Of a stretch of DNA of 6,461 bases, positions 1 to 6,245 are shown piece by piece (the first letter of the stretch is position 1; each line of letters starts with the position of its first letter). The position numbers and the translations under genes are program-made. The notes beneath the pieces are model-generated. The model was given only the letters and a program-made list of their open reading frames with translations, was not told the DNA's origin and searched no databases. This DNA is from Wenzhouxiangella sp. (GTDB lineage: Bacteria; Pseudomonadota; Gammaproteobacteria; Xanthomonadales; Wenzhouxiangellaceae): the NCBI GenBank assembly GCA_007123575.1, contig SKKV01000025.1, forward strand, positions 1 through 6,461, given 5' to 3'.

Positions 1-38
1 CCCAGCCCAAATTACTGTTTCCACCCAAGAGCCCGTGC

Positions 39-761
39 ATGACCAACGCCAGCCCCCTGCTTGACCAGTCAACACTGGACAATATCGCCACCGACAGTTT
101 CCGTCGAGCCGACCCCTATCCGTGGATCAACCCCGAGGGGGTTCTGACTGAACAGACTTTCGATCTGCTGCGGACCAATATGCCGCCACTGGATATCATG
201 AAGGCCAGCTTCGGGCGCAAGCGCGCGCACGGGCAAAAGTCCCATGACCGCTACGCCCTGGAATATCGTCCTGACCTGCCGATCCACGAGGCCTGGCACC
301 GGTTCATCGACGAGCTCAACGGCCCGGCTTACCAGGGCTGGCTGGCCAGGCTGTTTGCCACGCGCCGATTTCGCCTGACCTACCACTGGCACTACGCGCC
401 GAAGGGCGCATCGGTATCGCCACACTGCGATGCCAAGCGCAAGCTGGGCTCGCATATTTTTTACTTCAACACAGAAGATGAGTGGGATGCCGGCTGGGGC
501 GGCGAAACCGTGGTCCTTGACGACGGCGGCCGCTTCTCGCGCGCCAGCGCCCCCGATTTCGCTGACTTCGAACGCAGCTGGTCGGCCGAGGCCATGGGCA
601 ACCGCTCCCTGCTATTCCAGCGCCAGGGCAACTCCTGGCACGGCGTGAAGCCTTTGAACTGTCCGGAGGACCGCCTGCGCAAGGTGTTCATCGTGGTCGT
701 CAACGCCGACACGCTGGCCGGCCGCCTGCGGCGGCTGTTTCACAAGCCAGATGGTTATTGA
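39..761 (+). CDS. 2-oxoglutarate/Fe(II)-dependent oxygenase-like protein (prolyl-hydroxylase-type fold)
   Basis: This 240-residue protein is probably a soluble cytoplasmic dioxygenase of the 2OG-Fe(II) superfamily, which couples oxidative decarboxylation of 2-oxoglutarate to hydroxylation of a substrate. The facial triad is visible as H129-x-D131 in SPHCDAK and H201 in NSWHGV, about 70 residues apart as the family expects. R212 or R214, just before the strand KVFIVVV, is placed to bind the 2-oxoglutarate carboxylate. The strands FRLTYHWHYAP and SHIFYFN fit the double-stranded beta-helix core. No signal peptide or membrane segment is seen. The ATG at 39 has a weak AAGAG about seven bases upstream. 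The frame stays open to the window edge, so a longer N-terminus cannot be excluded, although no in-frame ATG, GTG or TTG lies upstream in the window. The substrate is unknown and the neighbours give no hint. The fold call is fairly safe; a specific hydroxylase name is not justified. Confidence 0.8.
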   Translation: MTNASPLLDQSTLDNIATDSFRRADPYPWINPEGVLTEQTFDLLRTNMPPLDIMKASFGRKRAHGQKSHDRYALEYRPDLPIHEAWHRFIDELNGPAYQGWLARLFATRRFRLTYHWHYAPKGASVSPHCDAKRKLGSHIFYFNTEDEWDAGWGGETVVLDDGGRFSRASAPDFADFERSWSAEAMGNRSLLFQRQGNSWHGVKPLNCPEDRLRKVFIVVVNADTLAGRLRRLFHKPDGY

Positions 762-798
762 TTCCTGTTCAGCAACGATTGATGTTGACGGTGGTATG

Positions 799-825
799 TT
801 CAAGTCTCGAACTCGAGTGATTGAA
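799..825 (+). promoter_or_regulatory. Interrupted hairpin immediately before the 828 start codon
   Basis: TTCAA (799-803) pairs with TTGAA (821-825), and CTCG (806-809) pairs with CGAG (814-817) around the loop AACT, with a 2x3 internal loop between the two stems. The structure ends two bases before the ATG at 828 and covers the only weak Shine-Dalgarno-like bases (GAG, about 815-817). It could limit ribosome access or be a protein-binding dyad. The sequence symmetry is seen directly; the function is inference. Confidence 0.35.
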
Positions 826-827
826 CT

Positions 828-1295
828 ATGTCGTTGAGGCTGTTAGCACTGTCCATGATCATTGCAGGCTCTGTTGCCCAGGCGCAGATCTATCGCTGTG
901 ATCTGGACGGTATGGTTGTCTTTTCCGACACACCGTGCAGCGCAGACGCCGTCAGCTATGCACCATCCGGCTCGGTCAGCGTCGTCCCCACGGCCAGCGA
1001 TCTGGATCAGATCGCCGCCGCAAACCAAGCCTTTATCCAGGCCCAACTTGAGCGCCAATCTGCCGAGCGCAAGGCCCGCCAGCAGCGAGCACAGCGCAGT
1101 CAGGCCGCAGCCGAAGCGCCGCCACCACAGCGCCAGACCCGTCCCGTCATTGTCGTCCCAGATCACGCGCACGGCCATCGTCATCACCCCCGTCGCGGGT
1201 CGCCGGCAGAAGAACCGGAATCCAGGCAGCAGCCGTTTTCAGCCCTGAGCGGGCCCTGGCCGGGTAGTCGACGATCGTCCAGATTCGACCCTTGA
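828..1295 (+). CDS. Exported DUF4124 domain-containing protein with His-rich tail
   Basis: This 155-residue protein is probably exported. Residues 1-19 form a Sec signal peptide (hydrophobic LLALSMIIAG, then AQA|Q as likely signal peptidase I site). Right after it comes the DUF4124 hallmark: QIYRCDLDGMVVFSDTPC (20-37), with C24 and C37 probably forming a disulfide. In the family this small beta unit sits at the N-terminus of many gammaproteobacterial periplasmic proteins of unknown function. Residues 57-105 are rich in Gln, Ala, Arg and Glu and look helical or coiled-coil-like. Residues 112-120 (DHAHGHRHH) contain five histidines within eight positions and could bind metal. The C-terminus is basic, Pro/Ser-rich and probably disordered. 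The ATG at 828 gives a full signal peptide, which supports this start; the ribosome-binding site is poor. The gene lies 66 bases after the oxygenase gene, and its stop overlaps the candidate promoter of the next gene. The family call is good; no function can be named. Confidence 0.82.
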   Translation: MSLRLLALSMIIAGSVAQAQIYRCDLDGMVVFSDTPCSADAVSYAPSGSVSVVPTASDLDQIAAANQAFIQAQLERQSAERKARQQRAQRSQAAAEAPPPQRQTRPVIVVPDHAHGHRHHPRRGSPAEEPESRQQPFSALSGPWPGSRRSSRFDP

Positions 1296-1322
1296 TTCAG
1301 CTTTCCGAGGATGCGCTAGAAT
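1292..1322 (+). promoter_or_regulatory. Candidate sigma70 promoter for the metallopeptidase gene
   Basis: TTGATT (1292-1297) and TAGAAT (1317-1322) resemble the -35 and -10 hexamers, but their spacing of 19 bases is longer than ideal. Transcription would start near 1329, giving a leader of under 30 bases before the ATG at 1356. The -35 box overlaps the stop codon of the preceding gene. The -10 match is the stronger part of the evidence. Confidence 0.42.
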
Positions 1323-1349
1323 GATCGGCAACTCCCTGACCCCCAACGG

Positions 1350-4300
1350 TTGTCTATGCTCCAGCGCGCGATTTCGATTGTTCTTGTTCTGGCGCTGGGC
1401 ACGGGCATTTTCTGGTGGTTGAGCGGCCAGCAGCAGGAAACCGAGCCGGCGCAGGTGCAAGCACCAGCCGCTGTCACCAAGCCCGATTCCAGCTTGCCCC
1501 GACTGGAGCCTTGGCACCGGGCCATTCACCAGCCCCGCACCCTGCTGTCAGCGCCCGGCAACTCCGGCTTCGCCGAGCTTCCGCCAGAGCGGGTGACCCC
1601 GCTCAACCTCACCCCGCTGAGGCCGGAAGTCGGACAGCCCCTGTCGGTCTATCTCGGTGCCGGCCGCAGCACGGATCTGAAAGTCGGCAGCCTGGTTCAG
1701 CACGACAATGGCGATATCAGCGTCCGCGCCAGCTCTCCAGGCACCGATCGCTATTCCGGCCACGCCACGCTGACCTACGGCGAACGCGGCGTCTTCGGCC
1801 GCATCCATGCCGAGGACGGCCTGTTCCTGGTTCATTCGGACGCCACCGGCACCTGGCTGCTGGACCTCAACGACGACCGCATCGAAGTTGACCGCTTCCA
1901 TGACGACACGCTCGGCCAGCCGGCGCTACACCCGATGGCAAGGTTGACGGCTGACCAGGCCAAGACCATGGATCCGGCTGAGCACACCCGCTCCACGCTC
2001 GCCCAGGTCGCCAGCCAGCACGCCGAGGCCACTTCGATCAGCCAGATCGACGTCATGTTCCTCTACACACCCGACATGGTAGAGCGCTACCCCGGCTCGC
2101 TGATCGAAACGCGATTGAATCACCTGATCGCCATCGCCAACCAAGCCATGGTCGATTCGCAGGTGCCCATTGCCGTGCGCCTGGTCCATCACCGCGAGGT
2201 CGCCTACAACCGCAACACCAACAACTCTGCCACGATCCAGGACTTGCGCGCCGCCGCTGCCGGCCAACTCATTCCCGGATTTGGCGGCCTGGCCAACCTC
2301 CGCGAGACGCACGGCGCCGACATCGTCGCTTTCACCTGGCCGCATGACATCGAAACCCGCGGTAGCTGTGGCGTTGCCTTTTTTCCGCGCCAGCTTGACG
2401 ATGGCAGCTGGGACCGCAGCTTGGGCGTGCATATCGACAATGATGGCGCCAGTAACTGGTCGGTCTGTTCCGATGCGGTCTTCACCCACGAACTCGGCCA
2501 CAACCTCAACGCCGAGCACCAGCGCGAGGCTTCCAGCGGCGATGATCCCTCGCGCTCCAACTATGCATTTATCCAGGACGGTCGCTTTCACACCGTCATG
2601 GGCAGTTTCGGCACCGGCCATCGCGACCGCTACCGTCGCCTCGACGTGTTCTCGAACCCGGAGATCCTGTGCGGCGGCGAACCCTGCGGTTCGACCACGC
2701 CCGGGCGCGGCAGCGACAACGCCGCAACGCTGGCCGATTTCGGGCCCATCGTCTCCGGCTACTTCTCGCCGGTGCAGCCCGGCACGGTCCAGCGACCGGA
2801 TCCGTCTCAGCCCGACAGTGACGGCGATGGCGTGGTCGACTGGCTGGATCCCTATCCGTTCGATCCCCTTGACGGCGAGCCACCGCCGGAATCCACCTTC
2901 GTGTTCGAACCACGCCAGCTGCGCGAGCCGGAGACCAGCGAGGACTGGGAACTGCTGGTTGCCAGCAGTGGCTCCGACCAGGTCTTGTCTTATCGCCTGG
3001 ACGGGCATTTTCGCGGCGTTGTCACCGCCCCGCCCTCGGTTGACGGCGGCCCGATCCTGACCGAATTCACCGACATGGACCTGGACGATGCCGGGCGCTT
3101 GTACCTGCTCGGCTCGGGCGACGTGCGCCGCTACGACCGTCTGTCCGGTGAACTCATCGACGTGTACCTAAGTTCCGAGTTTCCCGGCGAGCGCGATCTA
3201 CAAAGCTCTTTCCCACGGGCCATGGGCTTTATCCCCAACGACCAGCTCGTCGTACTGGGCGACAATGCCATCGAACGCTACGATGCCGACCGCAACCGGC
3301 TTAACTTCCCGGTCAGCGGGGAGATCCGGGACGAGCCGACCAACTGGAACGACTTGCTCAGCCTGCACATGCGCGGCTTTGCCATGCGCTTCAATGACCT
3401 GTACGTGGCCGATGCGCTGAAAAACCGCGTTCTGGTGTTCCGAACCACGCACGGCTTCCGCCAGCTTGACCTGGCCGAGGCCGGCAACGACCAGATTGTC
3501 GATCCCTGGGGCCTGACGTTCTCGCCGCAAGACCACCTGCTGCTTGCCAATGGCCGGGCCGGTAACGTGCTGCGCTTCAACCCGAACACGCGCCAGTTCA
3601 TCGATGAGTTCGTGCCTGCCGGCAGCGGCGGCCTGGAGTTCCCCCGCGATGTTGCTTTCGGGCCAGACGGGCACCTATATGTCGCCTGCCTTACCAGCCA
3701 CCGCGTACTGCGCTACGACGGCCAGACAGGCGAGTTCTTGGACGTGGTGGTCGATGCCGGACAGGGTGGCCTGGCGGCACCGTCCAGCCTGCTGTTTGCC
3801 CCGGTTGTGGATCAGCTTCACGCCGGTCACAGCGGCCACTTCTTTGGCCCGAATCGCGCTGGCGAAGGCTGGCTCTTGGAAATTCTGGATGAAACCGACG
3901 CCACCCTGGGGTGGTTCACCTACCCGCCCGATGGCGCACCCGGCGAGCAATCCTGGCTGGTCGGCTACGGCCGCATCGAAGGCAACCAGATCTTCTTCGA
4001 AGAAGTCTTGAGCACCCGCGATGGCCGTTTTGGCCCGGAAGAAGGCGGGCGCGAGCCGATCATCGAATTCTGGGGCCAGGTGACTTTCGACTTCGCCAAC
4101 TGCAACCAGGCCAGCCTGCACTACCAAGGCCCGTCCGACTACGGCAGCGGCAGCGTCGATGTCACCCGCCTGATTGCCATTCCGGGCGTACCCTGCGGCA
4201 GCGTGCCAAAGGCTGCCAGACCCGACGCCCCTGGCGTCAGCGGGCAATGGTACGACCCGGAGCTGTTCGGCCAGGGCTGGTTCCTGCAGGAAACCGAGCC

Positions 4301-4607
4301 GGGCCAGGTATTCGCCATCTGGTTTACCTACGACGAAGCCGGCCACCCGGCCTGGATCGTCGGCCAAGGCGCGGTCGAAGACGGCACCATTTATTTCGAC
4401 GACCTCCTGATCACCCGCGGCACCCGCTTCGGCCCCGCCTTCAACGCCGCAGACGTCATCATGGAACACTGGGGCACCATGACCATCACCTTGATCGACT
4501 GCAACCGCGCCCTGGTCGACTACGTCTCCGCCCTGCCCAATTACGGCAGCGGTGTTCTGTTCCCGGAGCGCTTGAGCAAGCTGTCGGACCTGGCTTGTGA
4601 GTTGTAG
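1350..4607 (+). CDS. Secreted or membrane-anchored reprolysin-like zinc metallopeptidase with NHL propeller and two C-terminal modules
   Basis: This is a large exported zinc endopeptidase; numbering starts from the TTG at 1350. The ATG at 1356 (residue 3) is the more likely start; neither has a clear ribosome-binding site. Residues 6-24 form a signal peptide or signal anchor with no obvious AxA site. Residues about 70-225 resemble a propeptide region. The catalytic domain spans about 231-473: IDVMFLYTP opens it, HELGHNLNAEH (H380, E381, H384, H390) is the metzincin HExxHxxxxxH zinc site, and M417 in TVMGSF is the likely Met-turn. C340/C373 and C441/C446 may form disulfides. This matches the M12B/Reprolysin_4-5 type. 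DSDGDGVVDWLDP (489-501) is a thrombospondin-type-3-like calcium loop. Residues about 535-820 carry NHL/SMP-30-like propeller repeats. Two related modules follow (826-950 and 962-1083). The protein substrate is unknown. The gene ends in tandem stops TAG-TGA. Protease identity is confident; location (anchored or released) is not. Confidence 0.9.
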   Translation: MSMLQRAISIVLVLALGTGIFWWLSGQQQETEPAQVQAPAAVTKPDSSLPRLEPWHRAIHQPRTLLSAPGNSGFAELPPERVTPLNLTPLRPEVGQPLSVYLGAGRSTDLKVGSLVQHDNGDISVRASSPGTDRYSGHATLTYGERGVFGRIHAEDGLFLVHSDATGTWLLDLNDDRIEVDRFHDDTLGQPALHPMARLTADQAKTMDPAEHTRSTLAQVASQHAEATSISQIDVMFLYTPDMVERYPGSLIETRLNHLIAIANQAMVDSQVPIAVRLVHHREVAYNRNTNNSATIQDLRAAAAGQLIPGFGGLANLRETHGADIVAFTWPHDIETRGSCGVAFFPRQLDDGSWDRSLGVHIDNDGASNWSVCSDAVFTHELGHNLNAEHQREASSGDDPSRSNYAFIQDGRFHTVMGSFGTGHRDRYRRLDVFSNPEILCGGEPCGSTTPGRGSDNAATLADFGPIVSGYFSPVQPGTVQRPDPSQPDSDGDGVVDWLDPYPFDPLDGEPPPESTFVFEPRQLREPETSEDWELLVASSGSDQVLSYRLDGHFRGVVTAPPSVDGGPILTEFTDMDLDDAGRLYLLGSGDVRRYDRLSGELIDVYLSSEFPGERDLQSSFPRAMGFIPNDQLVVLGDNAIERYDADRNRLNFPVSGEIRDEPTNWNDLLSLHMRGFAMRFNDLYVADALKNRVLVFRTTHGFRQLDLAEAGNDQIVDPWGLTFSPQDHLLLANGRAGNVLRFNPNTRQFIDEFVPAGSGGLEFPRDVAFGPDGHLYVACLTSHRVLRYDGQTGEFLDVVVDAGQGGLAAPSSLLFAPVVDQLHAGHSGHFFGPNRAGEGWLLEILDETDATLGWFTYPPDGAPGEQSWLVGYGRIEGNQIFFEEVLSTRDGRFGPEEGGREPIIEFWGQVTFDFANCNQASLHYQGPSDYGSGSVDVTRLIAIPGVPCGSVPKAARPDAPGVSGQWYDPELFGQGWFLQETEPGQVFAIWFTYDEAGHPAWIVGQGAVEDGTIYFDDLLITRGTRFGPAFNAADVIMEHWGTMTITLIDCNRALVDYVSALPNYGSGVLFPERLSKLSDLACEL
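3825..4598 (+). repeat. Two tandem homologous C-terminal protein modules in the metallopeptidase
   Basis: Residues 826-950 and 962-1083 of the metallopeptidase (DNA 3825-4199 and 4233-4598) align along their whole length. Shared landmarks in order are SGHFF/SGQWY, GEGWLLE/GQGWFLQ, WFTY, SWLVGYG/AWIVGQG, IFFEEVLSTR/IYFDDLLITR, RFGP, EFWGQVT/EHWGTMT, NCNQ/DCNR, YGSG and a closing cysteine. Each module has one Cys in the N/DCN motif (C918, C1051) and one near its end (C949 or so, C1083), suggesting one disulfide per module. Similar modules end many exported gammaproteobacterial proteins; their ligand is not known to me. Confidence 0.8.
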
Positions 4608-4608
4608 T

Positions 4609-4662
4609 GAGGAAGGTGGAACAGAAGAGGTGAGAGGGAAGAGGACAAAGAAAAAAGACAAG
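4609..4662 (+). other. Purine-rich tract after the metallopeptidase stop
   Basis: By hand count 49 of 54 bases are A or G. The tract starts at the tandem stop codons of the metallopeptidase gene and includes several GAGG/GGAAG motifs. It contains no credible gene: the only ATG nearby (4667) opens nine codons. It could be an unstructured mRNA tail or a low-complexity scar. The rest of the gap up to 4723 holds a lone TAAAAT (4693-4698) with no good -35, and nothing else I can support. Confidence 0.4.
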
Positions 4663-4723
4663 CCAATGGAAACGGCGCGAGCGCGGGGCAGGTAAAATTA
4701 CACGGGCTTCGATAATCCCTGAC

Positions 4724-4786
4724 CTAACCCGGATAGTTCATGAACTCGCGCGGTGATCTCGCGAGTTCATGAATTATCCGGGCTAG
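4724..4786. repeat. Long near-perfect inverted repeat at the boundary of the Rhs tip (possible MITE or IS-end scar)
   Basis: Arms 4724-4750 and 4760-4786 are reverse complements over 27 bases with two mismatches (4727/4783 and a G:T-type difference at 4736/4774), separated by the 9-base loop CGGTGATCT. The inner 23-base arms begin with CCCGGATA and end with ACTCGCG. Nested perfect palindromes include GTTCATGAAC (4736-4745) and CTCGCGAG (4758-4765). The Rhs-like coding sequence becomes recognisable only right after the right arm. A TTTT follows (4787-4790), so the hairpin could also terminate transcription, but its length and position suggest a mobile-element end, a palindromic intergenic repeat, or the product of an excision. 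Confidence 0.75.
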
Positions 4787-5298
4787 TTTTCGCAAATGGG
4801 GCGGTTACGGCCGCTATGGCGTATGCGTTTAATCAGATGCAAGGGCGGGAGAACGAATCTGGAGCTAGTCAGAATGAGGAATTATCGGCGGTCTGTTCTG
4901 AAGATGCCTGCACGGGGTATCTTTGGAAAGAGATCGAGCCGCGAATGATCTCCGGCGCACCCAAACCTGTTTGGCATGGGATAGATGCAATCGAAGATTG
5001 GGTGAATTTGGCGCCTCCTCTTGGTAAAGATCCAACGGGGCGTCTGAGCTCAGGCTTGTTCGGCCACTATGCTGGAACTGAAACAGGCCACAATGCGTAT
5101 CCGCATGTCAGGAGATACCAGTACATCCAGTATGTGGACGACAGAGCCAATGGTTCCTTTACAACGCGTCCTGTTCACGGCACTGACATCAGGTATGGGG
5201 AAGTTATCTGGAGACCGATTCAAAGCGATACAACAGTATTGACCCGGACTCGATGGAAGTCCTGCGTTTCTCAAAGCTGCTTTAATTGGCCACGGTAA
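4753..5298 (+). CDS. 5'-truncated orphan Rhs/polymorphic toxin C-terminal tip
   Basis: This open frame looks like the severed 3' end of an Rhs/YD-repeat polymorphic toxin gene. Residues 13-29 (FANGAVTAAMAYAFNQM) match the GGKFANGAVT-type segment that follows the Rhs core in such proteins and precedes the variable toxin domain. Upstream there is only the inverted repeat, and the frame closes at TGA 4741-4743, so the Rhs shell, secretion signals and core are absent. The GTG at 4753 lies in the hairpin loop and is a poor start; in-frame ATGs at 4816 and 4837 also lack ribosome-binding sites, so it may be silent. Residues 30-181 would be the toxin domain. I do not recognise it: it has Cys pairs C48/C53 and C171/C176, and His/Arg/Tyr-rich stretches such as GHNAYPHVRRYQYIQY. 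Its GC content is lower than the flanks. The lipoprotein gene follows after six bases. Rhs origin is likely; toxin activity is inferred from position only. Confidence 0.65.
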   Translation: MISRVHELSGLVFANGAVTAAMAYAFNQMQGRENESGASQNEELSAVCSEDACTGYLWKEIEPRMISGAPKPVWHGIDAIEDWVNLAPPLGKDPTGRLSSGLFGHYAGTETGHNAYPHVRRYQYIQYVDDRANGSFTTRPVHGTDIRYGEVIWRPIQSDTTVLTRTRWKSCVSQSCFNWPR

Positions 5299-5304
5299 GT
5301 CTTG

Positions 5305-5763
5305 ATGATGAAAATAGTTGCAAAAAGAAGCTGGATTGTGCTGTTGGGCGCGGCGTTATTGATGACCGGCTGTGATTCTGGGCCATTCTATGACAACCCC
5401 TATTGCCGGCTGGAAGGTGATCAGAATCAATTATTTTGCCAGATGGGTAAGAGGATGCCGTTCTTTAGATCGGGAGACGAGATTCAGTTTGTCGATCTAT
5501 GTCAACAGGTATCGCAAGATTCTGGAATATTGCTTACTAGGCTATTTCAGAATGTCCACCAAGAAGGAAGGTTTCTGGCAGTTGGAGGATATTGCCCAGT
5601 GCAAGATGTGCTCGAATCTACCGCGCAAGCTGCAAAGCTAGATGGGGTGCGTTTCGACAGCCTCTTGATTCAGTTGTTTGTTGATGAGAGTTCAGATATC
5701 GAAGCAGTCGTTCCTGATCTGGAATCCCTGGGGGCCAATGTAAAGATTTACCGTCTTGAGTAG
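5305..5763 (+). CDS. Small predicted lipoprotein, candidate immunity protein for the Rhs tip
   Basis: This protein of about 152 residues begins with a lipoprotein signal: basic KIVAKRS, a hydrophobic stretch WIVLLGAALL, and the lipobox LMTGC, giving an N-terminal lipidated cysteine followed by Asp. In E. coli, Asp after the Cys favours retention in the inner membrane; whether this holds here is inference. The mature part has four more cysteines (in NPYC, LFCQ, DLCQ and GYCP) that could form two disulfides, in line with a periplasmic place. I do not recognise the fold. Start codons at 5305 and 5308 are both ATG; a TTG at 5302 is less likely. The start lies six bases after the toxin-tip stop, so the two are probably co-transcribed and translationally coupled. 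In polymorphic toxin loci this is the immunity gene's position, and a periplasmic lipoprotein would protect against an envelope-acting toxin. It could also be an unrelated lipoprotein. Confidence 0.72.
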   Translation: MMKIVAKRSWIVLLGAALLMTGCDSGPFYDNPYCRLEGDQNQLFCQMGKRMPFFRSGDEIQFVDLCQQVSQDSGILLTRLFQNVHQEGRFLAVGGYCPVQDVLESTAQAAKLDGVRFDSLLIQLFVDESSDIEAVVPDLESLGANVKIYRLE

Positions 5764-5778
5764 CATTAATGAGCGTTT

Positions 5779-5797
5779 CGCCCGGCTCTGCCGGGCG
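5779..5797 (+). terminator. GC-rich hairpin between convergent genes, possible terminator
   Basis: CGCCCGG (5779-5785) and CCGGGCG (5791-5797) form a perfect seven-base stem with loop CTCTG. It begins 16 bases after the lipoprotein stop, facing the stop of the convergent regulator at 5820. The run that follows on the plus strand (TTCTCGTCC) is only moderately T-rich, and the minus strand is followed by AAACGC, so termination is more plausible for the lipoprotein transcript than for the regulator's. Confidence 0.5.
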
Positions 5798-5819
5798 TTC
5801 TCGTCCCTGACCTTCTTCC

Positions 5820-6209
5820 TTAGCCGCGCTGCCCTTCCTGCTGCAGCACGGTATCGATCATCTCGCTGATAAACCGTTGCTTCGGCTTCGGTAACCGGCT
5901 GAGTTCTTCGAGCTGCTGTTGCAGCTTGGGCTTGGGTCCACGTTTGGCCGGACCCGGCTCGGCCCCGATCAGGTACTCCACTGATACACCCAGAATCCGC
6001 GAAAGCTCCGGCAGGGCCGAGGCCGGCACGCGCCGGCGTCCTTTCTCGAATGAGTTGATGGTCTGCTGCGAGACCCCGAGCAGGGCGCCGAGCTCGGCCT
6101 GGGTCAGTTCCTGAGCCTTGCGCAGATCGGCGATCCGCTGTCCGAGGGCATCGAAAAATCCCTGATCGTTGTTGCTCATCGTGGCCAGACAGGTTGAAAG
6201 CTCGGTCAT
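5820..6209 (-). CDS. XRE-family (Cro/CI-type) helix-turn-helix transcriptional regulator
   Basis: This 129-residue protein is a small DNA-binding regulator. Residues 22-81 form the HTH_3 domain: LGQRIADLRKAQELTQAEL leads into the helix-turn-helix LTQAELGALLGVSQQTINSF (35-54), then EKGRRRVPASALPELSRILGVSVEYLIG. A basic linker (AKRGPKPK, 88-95) joins a short helical tail (LQQQLEELSRLPKPKQRFISEMIDTVLQQ region, 96-124) that probably dimerises; this combination is common in proteobacterial stand-alone XRE regulators. There is no peptidase or sensor domain. The start could be the ATG at 6207-6209 or the one at 6177-6179 (residue 11, MSNNDQGFF), which sits closer to the conserved domain; neither has a convincing ribosome-binding site. 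The gene converges on the toxin/lipoprotein cassette but has the GC-rich composition of the chromosome. Two tandem repeats overlapping its presumed promoter suggest autoregulation. Confidence 0.9.
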   Translation of the reverse strand: MTELSTCLATMSNNDQGFFDALGQRIADLRKAQELTQAELGALLGVSQQTINSFEKGRRRVPASALPELSRILGVSVEYLIGAEPGPAKRGPKPKLQQQLEELSRLPKPKQRFISEMIDTVLQQEGQRG

Positions 6210-6245
6210 TACATTAACCCCGGTTTGCGGACTACCAGTTGCATT

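Noticed and set aside
1926..3008. Long open frame of 360 codons on the minus strand
   Set aside because: It lies entirely inside the metallopeptidase gene, whose catalytic and structural motifs are clear. The antisense product is low in recognisable motifs and rich in Ala/Gly/Val, typical of shadow frames in GC-rich DNA.
2170..3060. 296-codon plus-strand frame within the protease gene
   Set aside because: It is an out-of-frame reading of the protease, with a biased Ser/Thr/Pro/Ala/Arg composition and no motif.
3675..4661. Long open frame of 328 codons on the minus strand
   Set aside because: It is antisense to the propeller and C-terminal modules of the metallopeptidase and shows no domain signature; its proposed start lies in the purine-rich tract.
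4724..4786. Inverted repeat read simply as the rho-independent terminator of the protease gene
   Set aside because: Termination is possible because TTTT follows, but the arms are far longer than needed, lie over 100 bases after the stop, and coincide with the break in the Rhs-like sequence. I keep termination only as a secondary role.
5372..5641. 89-codon plus-strand frame inside the lipoprotein gene
   Set aside because: It overlaps the lipoprotein out of frame; the lipobox and the close spacing to the toxin tip support the other frame.
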